Translations under genes and position numbers: made by a program
Assembly (NCBI GenBank): GCA_040904925.1
Contig: JBBDSP010000027.1
Coordinates: 1 to 64,000 of the forward strand
From: Gracilimonas sp040904925
Lineage (GTDB): Bacteria; Bacteroidota; Rhodothermia; Balneolales; Balneolaceae
Direction of reading: 5' to 3'
Length of the DNA stretch: 64,000 nucleotides
The notes under the pieces: generated by a model
Told to the model about the DNA's origin: nothing
Database searches by the model: none
The model's input: the letters and a program-made list of their open reading frames with translations, nothing else
Shown: in pieces, positions 8,207-17,360 of the stretch
Position numbering within the stretch: the stretch's first letter is position 1
How the letters are laid out: each line of letters opens with the position of its first letter

Positions 8207-10164
8207 TAAAACGCCTGACCTATGCTAAAATGAATGCCCCAGTTATCCCATGCGCTTCCATAATTTTGGCCTTCATATATCTGAAGATCCTGATCACTGG
8301 GATTTATTTTATAAGCAATATCTACGCGAACGGGTCCAATGGGTGATTGATATCTAAGCCCACCCCCCAAACCATACTGCAAGGGTGAAGTGGCGATATC
8401 ACTGAAGTTCCTCCAAACCTGCCCTCCATCTAAAAACGTGGCTAAACCAAATCCTTTAATAAGTTGATTGAGTTGAAATCTGAATTCCGCATTAAAATTA
8501 AACGTTGCCCTCCCACCAATGGGGACATAACGGGAGAATTCATTATCGTCATCTAAGATGGGGCGTTTAGGTCCCAGCTCTTGTCGGTTCCACCCCCGAA
8601 CCGCATTTGTTCCCCCATTATATACCCTTATATCTGAAGGCAGGGAATCTTGTTTGGAAAAATAAATTCCGGCAAAGTTGATTCTTTTTGCAAATACAAT
8701 GGCATCTGTCAACGGGGTGAATTTTCTGAAATCTAAACCAGCTTCCTGAAAACTGTAGGTAGATTCCCCGAACAATCCTGAAAGTTCCCAAAATGGTTGT
8801 ATTGACCATCCACTTTCTCCCCGCCGTGTGTTACCGGTAGAGTAAAAAGCATTTAAGTTGAAGGAAGACACATTATAGGATTGAATACTGTCGGGCAGAC
8901 TTTCCTGAGAACTTGTAGTGATCTCGTTGTTAAGGGTGTATTCATAGGATACGGTTCCTGTAAAATCAGAACTGTACTGGTAAATAAAACTATTTGTAAT
9001 TCCGCCACGGAAGATCTCGTAAGAAGGCTCAAGCTGATGACTTATAGCAGGTGATGAAACAAGGGATGACTTGGTATTGAATAAATAGGGAAACAGGTAA
9101 TCTACACCAAGGCGTTGTTCTATAGCAGATGCATTCCCGGAGATGGTAATTCGCTCTCCCCGGTTTCGAACGTTACGATGTGCCCATGAGGCCTGCCCGC
9201 GGAAAAGTTTGTAAGCGTCAGCCCAACCTTCATCCAGCCGTGTTAAATTACCGATTCCGAATCGTAACTGAACAGTTCTCAACGGAGCTTCTCTTACGCG
9301 TACTTTTATATTTATGAGGGAATCCTCAGGTTGATCGGGAATTGAAACCAGGGCAAAACGTAGCATGTGATGATTGAAAACTTCACGCTGTGCTTCTCTG
9401 AGCTGGGATTCACTGAAAAATTCATTTGTCTTGATGCCGGTTTCTCGGGCAATATATTTTGATGGCAGGTCTTGGTTTCCTTCAACGATCACGGAGTCGA
9501 AACGTGTCCGGGGTCCCGGTTCACTTATAATCAGTACGTCAGCTTGTTTTGAGGAACTGTCTACTGTGGCCTGTACTTCACTGCTTGCATATGGATATCC
9601 GATATTACGGAGAGCACCGGCTAAATTACCTTCAACTTCAGATTGAGTTACCGTCTCATAACGCTGGCCTTCACGGTATGGCAGACGTTGCTTGATGGAA
9701 TTAAACCGATCATCATTTCTGATGATGGCACTGTCCTGACTTGTCGTGGAAATTTCAAACCGTACATCGCTTATTCGGATCGGTTTATTTTCAACGATCT
9801 CGAATACAATCGCTTTTCTCCATTCTTTGGATTGGTCTTCAATAGCATAATTTACAATCACATCATCGAAGCCCCGGCGCTGGTAGAATCGCTCAATTCG
9901 GATAACATCTCTTCGTATATCATTCTCATTAAGTATCATCCCCGGTTTTTTCCAAAACATCATTTTTTGGAAAGGGGAAGGGGGTTCATTTGTTATAATA
10001 TTTCGAATTACAAGCCCTTCAAAAGTCTCATTCCCCTGAATTTTTATATTCCAGACTCGTGGCTGTACTTCATCATCCTGTGCAAATACCTTCTCAAAAG
10101 GAATAGAGCATATCCCCAGGCACAGAATAACAGGAATGATAAGTTTGATATTAGCAGTAGTCAA
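8206..10164 (-). CDS. BamA/TamA-family outer-membrane assembly protein
   Basis: A 652-residue Omp85-superfamily protein. A signal peptide (cleavage after residue 28, KVFAQ) is followed by POTRA domains to about residue 300; motifs such as VIVEGNQ and YIARETGIK are visible. A C-terminal 16-strand barrel contains the Omp85 signature GGTNAVRGWN near residue 520 and ends with a terminal phenylalanine (HFSIGQAF). It is probably the TamA partner, because tamB begins inside its stop codon. The number of POTRA repeats (about three) also suits TamA better than BamA. It is not necessarily the main BamA of the cell. Confidence 0.88.
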   Translation of the reverse strand: MTTANIKLIIPVILCLGICSIPFEKVFAQDDEVQPRVWNIKIQGNETFEGLVIRNIITNEPPSPFQKMMFWKKPGMILNENDIRRDVIRIERFYQRRGFDDVIVNYAIEDQSKEWRKAIVFEIVENKPIRISDVRFEISTTSQDSAIIRNDDRFNSIKQRLPYREGQRYETVTQSEVEGNLAGALRNIGYPYASSEVQATVDSSSKQADVLIISEPGPRTRFDSVIVEGNQDLPSKYIARETGIKTNEFFSESQLREAQREVFNHHMLRFALVSIPDQPEDSLINIKVRVREAPLRTVQLRFGIGNLTRLDEGWADAYKLFRGQASWAHRNVRNRGERITISGNASAIEQRLGVDYLFPYLFNTKSSLVSSPAISHQLEPSYEIFRGGITNSFIYQYSSDFTGTVSYEYTLNNEITTSSQESLPDSIQSYNVSSFNLNAFYSTGNTRRGESGWSIQPFWELSGLFGESTYSFQEAGLDFRKFTPLTDAIVFAKRINFAGIYFSKQDSLPSDIRVYNGGTNAVRGWNRQELGPKRPILDDDNEFSRYVPIGGRATFNFNAEFRFQLNQLIKGFGLATFLDGGQVWRNFSDIATSPLQYGLGGGLRYQSPIGPVRVDIAYKINPSDQDLQIYEGQNYGSAWDNWGIHFSIGQAF

Positions 10165-10272
10165 AAGCGTGGTTTATTTTAAGGGTCATAAGTATAACAG
10201 AATGTTTGCTATCTTGGAAGCCATCATTCTAGTATTGAATTCAAATCAACGAATTAGTTCCGGTTATCTATT

Positions 10273-11550
10273 ATGGTTAGAGTTGGATGGTTTATAGTTG
10301 CTTTATTGGTGCTGGCCTCATGTAAAAGTACAGAGGAGTTTACCGGCTTTTCTTATGATCCTCCCGATGTAACAAACACAAAAGATAAAGAACTAACCCC
10401 TCAGCCTAAAAGGGTTATTGGGGCGGGTTCCCCAAAAGTTTGGGTGAGCAACGAATTTGATGGTGCTCGCGTCAACGATTTCTATGCTCTTAATGATTCA
10501 ACGTTTGAAGTTTTTGTAGCTCCGGAAAACGCCCCGATCAATAATAGCCCTTGGTTTGCCTTTAAGATCTGGAGCGATTCCGTGCGTATGGCTAAAATAC
10601 AACTTAATTATCGGGATGCCACGCACAGGTATATTCCTAAATTACATAGCTGGGTATGGCCGGACAGCACCTGGCAAAACCAAATGGAGCTTCCGGTTGA
10701 ATATGATACTGCTACAGGAACGGCTACTTTTGATATTTTATTGGCAGAAGATCCTATCATAATAAGCGGACAGCCATTAAATACCTCATCATCATTAAAA
10801 AGAGTACTTGATGAACGCCGGATAATAGGCAACGATTTTACAAAATTGAAAGAAGCAGGTCTTTCAAAACAAGGAAGGCCGATCTGGGAAGTTGAGATCA
10901 CAGAAGTAGATAAGGAACAAAAAGCCCCGGTATTGGCCATTATAAGCCGGCAGCACCCGCCTGAGGTCACGGGCTATTTAGCATCATTGATCTTTTTGGA
11001 AGAAATTACAGCAGACTCAGAATTAGCTAAAGAATTCAGGGAAACGTTTGTGGTAAAGGCTTTTCCTCTGATCAATCCGGATGGGGTAGATATGGGACAT
11101 TGGCGACATAATGCAGGGGGTATCGATCTGAATCGTGACTGGGAAAATTTCAATCAGCCCGAAACTAGTGTTATCCGTGATGCTTTGTTATGGATCAAAG
11201 ATCATGAATTGCGAACTATGTACTATGCCCTCGATTTTCACTCCACCAACGAGAATTTATTCTATCCTATTAATGAAGAAATAGAAACAACTCCCGATAA
11301 CATCACTCAAAAATGGATACCGTTTATTATGGAGGAAAATCCGGATATTCCATTTACGATTGAAGAATTTGATGTGTCTTCACCTATTGCAAAGAACTGG
11401 TTTTATCATACATTTGGTATTGACGCCCTTACCTATGAAGTTGATGACAGGATCGGAGAAGAGCAACTGAATAAGGTATCACGCTCAGCAGCCAGGTCAC
11501 TTATGCGATTATTATTGAAGGAATGGAGTGAAATGGGTGTTGAAAACTAA
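10273..11550 (+). CDS. M14-family zinc carboxypeptidase lipoprotein (cytosolic-carboxypeptidase-like)
   Basis: A 425-residue lipoprotein; the lipobox LVLASC places the acylated Cys at residue 17. Residues 55-170 look like the beta-sandwich domain found before the catalytic domain in CCP/AGBL-type M14 peptidases (FEVFVAPENAP...WFAFKIW). The catalytic domain has the zinc ligands H228 and E231 in QHPPE, the conserved NPDG at 268-271, LNRDW, the third zinc ligand H323 in DFHST, and the general-base Glu389 in TYEVDD. All catalytic residues are present. It is probably anchored in the outer or inner membrane and trims peptides. The gene diverges from the bamA/tamA-like gene. Confidence 0.88.
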   Translation: MVRVGWFIVALLVLASCKSTEEFTGFSYDPPDVTNTKDKELTPQPKRVIGAGSPKVWVSNEFDGARVNDFYALNDSTFEVFVAPENAPINNSPWFAFKIWSDSVRMAKIQLNYRDATHRYIPKLHSWVWPDSTWQNQMELPVEYDTATGTATFDILLAEDPIIISGQPLNTSSSLKRVLDERRIIGNDFTKLKEAGLSKQGRPIWEVEITEVDKEQKAPVLAIISRQHPPEVTGYLASLIFLEEITADSELAKEFRETFVVKAFPLINPDGVDMGHWRHNAGGIDLNRDWENFNQPETSVIRDALLWIKDHELRTMYYALDFHSTNENLFYPINEEIETTPDNITQKWIPFIMEENPDIPFTIEEFDVSSPIAKNWFYHTFGIDALTYEVDDRIGEEQLNKVSRSAARSLMRLLLKEWSEMGVEN

Positions 11551-11591
11551 CTTGGGGTTACTCATATTTACATGAAAAATAGGGCAATACT

Positions 11592-12056
11592 ATGACGATG
11601 AAAGGATCAGAAATTTTACATGATGGTATACAGAACTGGAAGCTTCGGCTTGTGTTGAGCGCATTGTTGTGCATTATGGGTTTGGCAGGGCTTGTGAGCA
11701 TGGCCCTGGGGGAATTTGTTGAACTTACAGTTTGGGATAAGACCATTGTGAGTATCGCCATTTTCATGGTCGGTACCCCCGCCTACCTCATTGCAAGTAA
11801 TTTAGGGAAAGTAGATCAGTACACAATTGCAGGTTTTTTGAATGAAAGTTTGCAGGAAGTTCAGGGAGATGCGGAAGTATTGGTAAAAAAAGAGGATGAG
11901 CTGGATGAGGAAGAAAAAACACGCCGGCAACAATTAGAGGAGTTTTTTACAGAGAATCCGCTTTATAACTATCTGCCGGATAAGCCGGTAAAGCAAGCCT
12001 ACGTTTTGTTTCTTTTATCACTGATAGGAAGTTTCAGTATCTGGTATATCGGTTAA
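11592..12056 (+). CDS. Three-helix membrane protein, unknown function
   Basis: A 154-residue protein with helices at about 18-40 (LRLVLSALLCIMGLAGLVSMAL), 48-70 and 135-153. A charged cytosolic stretch of about 60 residues lies between the second and third helices (EEEKTRRQQLEEFF). I recognise no family. It lies 41 bases after the M14 peptidase gene, so it could be co-transcribed. There is no sign of catalysis or binding motifs. The middle segment is predicted helical, possibly coiled coil. Confidence 0.6.
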   Translation: MTMKGSEILHDGIQNWKLRLVLSALLCIMGLAGLVSMALGEFVELTVWDKTIVSIAIFMVGTPAYLIASNLGKVDQYTIAGFLNESLQEVQGDAEVLVKKEDELDEEEKTRRQQLEEFFTENPLYNYLPDKPVKQAYVLFLLSLIGSFSIWYIG

Positions 12057-12215
12057 CAACAAACGGTAAGCTGATCCTTTAACCACCGCATAATTAGATA
12101 AGAAATATTTTGAAACAGATAATTATCTGAGGGTTAAAATCCCCATTTTATGATGGAATTACTGATCAATCCTTTGTTTTGATCTTCATTAAAGCTGGAA
12201 ATAGAAGGTGTATAA

Positions 12216-13136
12216 ATGGGCCATAATCACCACCACCATCATTCTCATAACGTTGATGATTCTTCCATATGGAAACTCTGGGTTTCTATATTCTTAAATC
12301 TTGCAATTGCTCTTGCCCAGGTCATCGGCGGAATCATTGCCAACAGCCTTTCTTTGCTATCGGATGCCGTTCACAACTTCAACGATTCCATGTCGCTGGT
12401 TACCACGCTGGTAACAAAAAAGATCGCGAAAAAAGGAGCGAGTTCTTCTAAGACCTTCGGCTATAAAAGAGCCGAGATCATTGGGGCATTTGCGAACCTG
12501 ATCACTTTGGTAATCGTTGCGTTATTTCTGATAAAAGAAGGCGTAGAGCGGTTTTTTGTTCCGGAGCCCATTGATGGGTTCACCATGTTTTGGGTAGCCA
12601 TGATCGGTTTGGCTGCCAATCTGATTACCGCCGCGCTGCTCTGGAAAAATGCCAAGGAAGACTTAAATATGCGCAGCGCATTCATTCATATATTATCTGA
12701 TGCTCTGTCATCCGTTGGGGTAATTATTGGTGGATGGCTGATCATTCAATATGAATGGTATATCGTGGATACGATCCTGACCCTTATCATCGGTTCTTAT
12801 ATTTTGTGGCACTGCTATTATATGCTGAAGGAGGCAGTTAACATATTGATGGAAGCGAAGCCGGAAAACATCAATATAGGGGAGCTGGAAAAGGCGATGA
12901 GCAGCGTAGGTAAAGTTTGTGATGTGCATCATCTGCATGTGTGGCGACTCGACGAACAGAACACCTTACTTGAAAGTCATATCATGATCAAAAAGGAAGA
13001 TCTAAAGGAAATGGAAGAGATCAAGTCAGCCATCAAAAAAATACTGCACGATAAATTTGAGATCTATCACAGTACGCTGGAATTTGAGTTCGAGCCCTGT
13101 GAAGATCATGAACACGAAGTTGTGCATCACCACTAA
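12216..13136 (+). CDS. Cation diffusion facilitator, zinc exporter (CzcD/ZitB type)
   Basis: A 306-residue proton-coupled metal exporter of the inner membrane. The N-terminus is a histidine-rich metal-binding tail (GHNHHHHHSHN), and the last residues are again histidine-rich (HEHEVVHHH). Six transmembrane helices carry the CDF zinc site: LLSDAVHNFNDS in helix 2 (D50, H53/N54, D57) and HILSDALSSVG in helix 5. The C-terminal cytosolic domain includes VHHLHVWRLD, typical of CDF dimerisation domains. HxxxD in helix 5 and the His-rich loops favour zinc (or Cd/Co) over manganese. It stands next to copper and haem genes, suggesting a metal-homeostasis neighbourhood. Confidence 0.9.
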   Translation: MGHNHHHHHSHNVDDSSIWKLWVSIFLNLAIALAQVIGGIIANSLSLLSDAVHNFNDSMSLVTTLVTKKIAKKGASSSKTFGYKRAEIIGAFANLITLVIVALFLIKEGVERFFVPEPIDGFTMFWVAMIGLAANLITAALLWKNAKEDLNMRSAFIHILSDALSSVGVIIGGWLIIQYEWYIVDTILTLIIGSYILWHCYYMLKEAVNILMEAKPENINIGELEKAMSSVGKVCDVHHLHVWRLDEQNTLLESHIMIKKEDLKEMEEIKSAIKKILHDKFEIYHSTLEFEFEPCEDHEHEVVHHH

Positions 13137-13141
13137 TGTGA

Positions 13142-13645
13142 TCAGTTATTTTCGGGTGCAGAAAAATCCTGATTATATGGGTTGCTTTCAGGCACAGTAA
13201 CCTGAACCAATCCATAATTAGACGCCTGATGACACTGATTGCAGGTTTGTATCATCGTTTGGTAGTTGCGCTCAAACATTTCCTTATCCCCGGCATCAAT
13301 GGCAGATCCCACTTGCTCAAGTTGAGGGGGAAGCATGGTTTCAAGTAATTCGCTTACATCCACATCATCGTCCATGTGATTTCCGTCAATAATGGTCTCT
13401 GCCAGCTCTTCAATTTCATGAGCATAAATGTCAGCGAGCTCCCAGTTCTCTTCCATGCCGGCTAAATATAATTTAGCACTGTAGCGTTGCATGAACGACA
13501 TATGGTAAATTAAAGGAACGGTATCAGTAACATGTTCATCAGAATCCATGTGTTCGCCGGGTTGATGGTTGGGCTGGCACGCAATTCCAATAAATACAAA
13601 AGAGGTGATGAGCAAAACAGAAAAGGCTTTTAAAGAATTTTTCAT
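13142..13645 (-). CDS. Lipoprotein with a single c-type haem motif (cytochrome c'-like)
   Basis: A 167-residue lipoprotein (lipobox FIGIAC, Cys23). It is predicted to be mostly helical and carries one CNQCH haem-attachment site at residues 135-139 near the C-terminus. That is the arrangement of four-helix cytochrome c'-like proteins. The segment before it is acidic and helical (ELLETMLPPQLEQVGSAIDAGD...). Histidines 27, 32, 38 and 48 could bind metal. It faces the SCO gene with a 73-base divergent promoter region and converges on the zinc exporter with a 5-base gap. A role in electron transfer or in oxidase assembly is inferred from the SCO/PCuAC neighbours. Confidence 0.72.
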   Translation of the reverse strand: MKNSLKAFSVLLITSFVFIGIACQPNHQPGEHMDSDEHVTDTVPLIYHMSFMQRYSAKLYLAGMEENWELADIYAHEIEELAETIIDGNHMDDDVDVSELLETMLPPQLEQVGSAIDAGDKEMFERNYQTMIQTCNQCHQASNYGLVQVTVPESNPYNQDFSAPENN

Positions 13646-13718
13646 GATGAGATGTTTCAGATTGATTACTTGTTCTTACAATGCCTAAGTTATTCGCAAA
13701 CAGTCATACATTCAAATC

Positions 13719-14294
13719 ATGAAAAAAATAATACTGCTTTTACTCCCATTTTTTGTTTTCGGCTGCGGCAATAGTCCGAATGTGATCGATGATCTCGGAG
13801 ATACCTCGTTTGAACTGCTTGATCAGGATAGTACCGTGGTTACTTTTCCCGATGACTTTCAGGGTGAGTTTGTGGTGATGGGATTCATTTACACCAACTG
13901 CCCCGATATCTGCTCACTGATCACCCAAAACCTGGTTCGCATCCAGAAAGAAATGGATTACCCCGATGATGTCCATTTTATTGCCGCAACCTTTGATCCG
14001 GAAAGGGATACCCCTTCAACCCTGAAGAAGTACGGGAATGCTTTTAACGTGAATGAGAATTTCACCTTTTTGACAGGAGATTCTGCTGAGGTTTTTGAAA
14101 TGATGGACAGTGTTCGTGTTCGAAGTCAGATCTCGTTTACCGATACCACTGATGATGGACAAGAGCTGTACTTCATCAATCACTCTGATAAGATCATGGT
14201 ACTTGACAAGCAGTCACGTGTGATCTTTGAATACGGTGGAAGTCAGCCTATGATCCCAAATATTGTGATCGAAGATTTAAACAAAGTGCGATGA
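13719..14294 (+). CDS. SCO1/SenC-family copper chaperone lipoprotein
   Basis: A 191-residue lipoprotein (lipobox FVFGC, Cys16) with a thioredoxin fold. The copper-binding CPDIC motif is at residues 61-65 and the third ligand His155 is in FINHSDK. Other family marks are GFIYTNCP and AATFDPERDTP. SCO proteins deliver or reduce copper for the CuA centre of cytochrome c oxidase. The reading frame overlaps the next gene by four bases (ATGA), so the two are translated together. No oxidase subunit genes lie in the window. Confidence 0.92.
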   Translation: MKKIILLLLPFFVFGCGNSPNVIDDLGDTSFELLDQDSTVVTFPDDFQGEFVVMGFIYTNCPDICSLITQNLVRIQKEMDYPDDVHFIAATFDPERDTPSTLKKYGNAFNVNENFTFLTGDSAEVFEMMDSVRVRSQISFTDTTDDGQELYFINHSDKIMVLDKQSRVIFEYGGSQPMIPNIVIEDLNKVR

Positions 14295-14743
14295 AATTAT
14301 TCAGACATGTTACATTTTTGGCTGTTTTAGGAGTCATGATCTCTTGCGAATCGGAACAAAGAAATGTTGAAGGTAAAGCTGAGGGAACAGGCGAAGAGAT
14401 AGAAAATAGGGTTCGTCCTGCTTCATCAGGTGGAACGAGTGCCGCCTACTTCAGCTATATAAATTCACTGGATAATGCGGATACGCTGATAGCTGTAAAC
14501 AGTGAAATTGCAGGCTTAACACAAGTTCATGAAGCCTATGAAACAGAAGATGGAATGATGGGAATGCGAGAACAGAAACAAGTTATAGTGGCATCAGGAG
14601 AAGAAATTATTTTTGAACAAGGCGGGCTGCACATTATGTTGATGAGGCTGGAACAAGATCTTAAAGAAGGTGATTCTGTTCGTGTTGACCTGGAGTTTGC
14701 CCGGGCAGGAATGGTATCAAAAATGCTTCCGGTTAACCCATAA
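14291..14743 (+). CDS. PCuAC-family periplasmic copper chaperone
   Basis: A 150-residue lipoprotein (MISC, Cys19) with a cupredoxin-like PCuAC domain. The copper motif H-x(n)-M-x(21)-H-x-M can be read as His80, Met90/Met92, His114 and Met116 (GGLHIMLM). It carries copper to SCO or directly to the oxidase CuA site. The four-base overlap with the SCO gene supports that partnership. Residues 22-50 form a polar linker rich in Glu and Gly that is longer than usual and probably only spaces the domain from the membrane anchor. Confidence 0.88.
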   Translation: MKLFRHVTFLAVLGVMISCESEQRNVEGKAEGTGEEIENRVRPASSGGTSAAYFSYINSLDNADTLIAVNSEIAGLTQVHEAYETEDGMMGMREQKQVIVASGEEIIFEQGGLHIMLMRLEQDLKEGDSVRVDLEFARAGMVSKMLPVNP

Positions 14744-14756
14744 AATATAGCTGAAA

Positions 14757-14790
14757 TAAAAAAAGGCTGCCGGTTTTAAACGACAGCCTT
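14757..14790. terminator. Terminator between convergent genes
   Basis: The stem GGCTGCCG / CGACAGCC surrounds the loop GTTTTAAA. On the minus strand it is followed by a run of seven T, so it chiefly ends the four-repeat lipoprotein gene. On the plus strand only TT follows, giving weak stopping of the SCO-PCuAC transcript. Confidence 0.75.
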
Positions 14791-14808
14791 CATCACTTAA
14801 TCTTCAGC

Positions 14809-16323
14809 TTACTGAATAGTAAACTGAACCATCACAATATTGTCCATCTCATCGAATGCGGGAGGATCATCTGATCCTTGAGAACCATCAAAGTCGTAAG
14901 AACCGATGGTGCCGTTATCAATGTGGAGCATAGCCCACACTTTGTCGCCTGATTCAAGGGTTTCACCTTCATCAAGTGTAATTTCAAGGTCGGTGTTGTT
15001 ACCCAGGTAAACTTGTCCGTGTCCGATACTTGCAGGTACAACCGGCGCATCACTTCCGTTATCACGGTGAAGTACTACAAAGCCGATCTGCTCAGCCATA
15101 GTTTCGGAAATGGTTAAGGTTCCATTGTCCACTGCCTGATCGTTTGCTGTTACAGCAGAAGCAGAGCCGCTGACCGTAATATTTGTCATAAGGATACCAT
15201 CAGCAGTTACTACCGGTTGGTCGTGCGGACCAACGCCATCAAACTCATAGGTTCCTTTTTCGCCCGTGTCAAAGTGAACCATTGGCCATAATTGCTCGCT
15301 ATCTTCAACGACTTCGCCGTCATTAAACGTGATCTCAACATCAGTGTTCATTCCGGCTTCGATAGGAGCTTTACCTATAATCTCAGGAATCTGTGGTCCG
15401 TCATTGGTTTCATTAGAGCGGTGAACTACAACCCAGCTATCTGTATCAGATTCTACATCAACAGTGATAGAATTATTCATTACGGTTTGGTCGTTGGCTG
15501 TCAGGCTTGATGTATTTTCAAGCACGGTAAATGATTCCAGAACGATTCCGCCTTCAAAGAACACCGGAAGGTCTAAACCGTTACCACCATCAAATTCATA
15601 GGCTCCGATCTCGCCGGTATCATAATGAAGCATTGGGAAGAGATTGTCTCCGACTTCAACAGTTTCGCCTTCGTTAAGAATGATCTCAACATCTCCATTC
15701 ATTCCTGAATTTACAGGAGCTTTTCCGATTATTTCAGGGATCTGAGGCCCGTCGTTTGTTTCATTTGGTCCATGAATTACGATCCATCCATCTTCAGCGG
15801 CATCTACAGAAAGGGTAAATATGTTACCCTGGTTAACCTGATCTGCAACGGTAATGGCAGGGTCAGTTTGGCTGATCATGAATGAGGTCATAACGATCTC
15901 CTCCTCAAAAGTCACGGGATTATCCAGGCCATTTTCCCCATCAAATTCATAGGTGTCGATCTCGCCGGTATCTTCGTGAAGCATCGCCCAGAGGGTCTCG
16001 TCATTGGCTACACCTTCCTCAAGCTGAATGCTTACATCAGAATTAGCGCCCATTTCTACGGCCGCTTTCCCGATTATTTCAGGAACCTGAGGCCCGTCAT
16101 TACTTTCGTTAGAACGGTGTATGACAACCCATCCGTCTTCGGGAGAATCTACGCTGGATATTACAACCTGATTTCCATCAGCAGTTCCTTGAGTATTGGC
16201 TTCAACAGAAGGTATATCTTCTTCCGAGATCGTCTCTCCGGAAGAGTTATTATCATTGCTACAGGCTGCAAAGCTAAATGCAGAAGCAACAAGTAAAATG
16301 AATAGTTTATTTAAAGATTTCAT
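14809..16323 (-). CDS. Lipoprotein with four tandem DUF7282-like repeats
   Basis: A 504-residue lipoprotein (lipobox SFAAC, Cys21) followed by an acidic linker. It then has four repeats of about 117 residues (roughly 38-150, 152-268, 270-388 and 390-504). Each repeat runs: hydrophobic strand, GWVVIHRSNE(S/T)NDGPQ(V/I)PEIIGKA, a ND/GDVEI strand, LWAMLH.DTGE, YEFDG, DxPV. The fourth repeat has lost the NDGPQ element. This matches the layout I associate with DUF7282, known from archaeal and bacterial secreted proteins. The function is unknown. The very acidic composition suits a surface or periplasmic calcium- or salt-adapted protein. It is a single gene with its own terminator. Confidence 0.75.
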   Translation of the reverse strand: MKSLNKLFILLVASAFSFAACSNDNNSSGETISEEDIPSVEANTQGTADGNQVVISSVDSPEDGWVVIHRSNESNDGPQVPEIIGKAAVEMGANSDVSIQLEEGVANDETLWAMLHEDTGEIDTYEFDGENGLDNPVTFEEEIVMTSFMISQTDPAITVADQVNQGNIFTLSVDAAEDGWIVIHGPNETNDGPQIPEIIGKAPVNSGMNGDVEIILNEGETVEVGDNLFPMLHYDTGEIGAYEFDGGNGLDLPVFFEGGIVLESFTVLENTSSLTANDQTVMNNSITVDVESDTDSWVVVHRSNETNDGPQIPEIIGKAPIEAGMNTDVEITFNDGEVVEDSEQLWPMVHFDTGEKGTYEFDGVGPHDQPVVTADGILMTNITVSGSASAVTANDQAVDNGTLTISETMAEQIGFVVLHRDNGSDAPVVPASIGHGQVYLGNNTDLEITLDEGETLESGDKVWAMLHIDNGTIGSYDFDGSQGSDDPPAFDEMDNIVMVQFTIQ

Positions 16324-16457
16324 AATTAAGTGTGTTTTTTATTGTTTTTATTTGCTTGTTGTCTGTGATTACGAAAGCTTCATGGAAGCAGATTGGATTT
16401 TTTTAATTTTTTGTATGAAGCCAGATCCCGAAATAATCAGTAGTTATAAAGCGGTAA

Positions 16458-17093
16458 ATGCATAGATCTAATAAAGACATTCAGAAAACGACCGAATCGT
16501 ATAATCGTCAGGCAAAAAATTATGAGAGGAAATGGGCCAACTATTTATCTCACACCCACCAAAGGCTTCTTGATATATTTGATTGTGAAGCTGGGGATCG
16601 TATCCTTGATGTGAGTGCAGGTACTGGTTTGTTTGCTAGAAAACTCCTTGAAACCGAATCACCGTTCTCTGAAATGATTCTTAATGATGTTTCAGATGAT
16701 ATGTTAAAGATCGCAAGGCACCGGTTTGAAGATCATACCGGAATCATATTTTCGGAGTATCCGGCTGAAAAGCTCGGCTTTGATAACCAAAGCTATGACA
16801 GCGTGATCTCGCTGAATGCACTTCATAATTATAATGATCAACAAAAGGCTTTAGCTGAGATTTGCAGAGTATTAAAGCCGGGCGGAAATTTCTATTTGTT
16901 AGATTGGAACCGTAAAGGAATGTTCAGTCTGATCAATTACTGTATCGATCTTTTTTCTAATGAAGTTATCCAGACAAAGAACGCAGATGAAGTTAGAAAG
17001 GCAGTAAATAGGCTATCATTTGAGATCTCTTACGTGAAAGAATGGAGATATAGCTACTGGAATTTTTTTCTCTTTAAGATCAGGAAAAAATAA
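16458..17093 (+). CDS. Class I SAM-dependent methyltransferase
   Basis: A 211-residue cytosolic enzyme of the Methyltransf_11 type. The SAM-binding glycine motif is ILDVSAGTGLF (about residues 49-59). The acidic residue of motif II is in LNDVS, and the post-motif region LKPGGNFYLLDW is present. The N-terminal helix YNRQAKNYERKW is typical of UbiE/ArsM-like methyltransferases. It lacks the conserved cysteine set of arsenite methyltransferase ArsM, so I do not link it to the arsenosugar genes further on. The substrate cannot be read from the sequence. It stands alone between two minus-strand genes. Confidence 0.85.
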   Translation: MHRSNKDIQKTTESYNRQAKNYERKWANYLSHTHQRLLDIFDCEAGDRILDVSAGTGLFARKLLETESPFSEMILNDVSDDMLKIARHRFEDHTGIIFSEYPAEKLGFDNQSYDSVISLNALHNYNDQQKALAEICRVLKPGGNFYLLDWNRKGMFSLINYCIDLFSNEVIQTKNADEVRKAVNRLSFEISYVKEWRYSYWNFFLFKIRKK

Positions 17094-17123
17094 AAAGCCC
17101 CGATCGGTCAGGATCAGGGCTTT
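17094..17123. terminator. Hairpin after the methyltransferase gene
   Basis: AAAGCCC and GGGCTTT pair over an inner GATC/GATC match. The plus-strand T-run is only three long, while the minus strand gives a T-rich tail. It probably ends the methyltransferase transcript. The rest of this 267-base gap shows only the next terminator. Confidence 0.55.
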
Positions 17124-17301
17124 GAGTTATTCGGAGTATATGCTAATCATAGTACTCAGCATATCTATTAATACGTAAGCAAGAACGGATTGGATTGGAC
17201 ACATATTTCTTGAACTGAGTTTAATTTATTTCAGTTTTTTAGGAAGAAACGGGAATGAAAAAATTAGAGCGTTCCAGAGCTAAAAGAATATCGTTTCAAA
17301 T

Positions 17302-17340
17302 AAAAAAAGCCCGATACGAAGTTAAGTTCATATCGGGCTG
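17302..17340 (-). terminator. Rho-independent terminator of the M14 peptidase gene
   Basis: AGCCCGATATGAAC pairs with a near-complement ending ATCGGGCT (two mismatched positions near the loop). On the minus strand seven T follow. It lies about 20 bases after the peptidase stop codon. Confidence 0.85.
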
Positions 17341-17360
17341 ATGGTTATCAGAATATGTAG

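Noticed and set aside
16458..17093. Methyltransferase as ArsM for the arsenosugar genes
   Set aside because: The conserved ArsM cysteines are missing and it is 26 kb from arsS.
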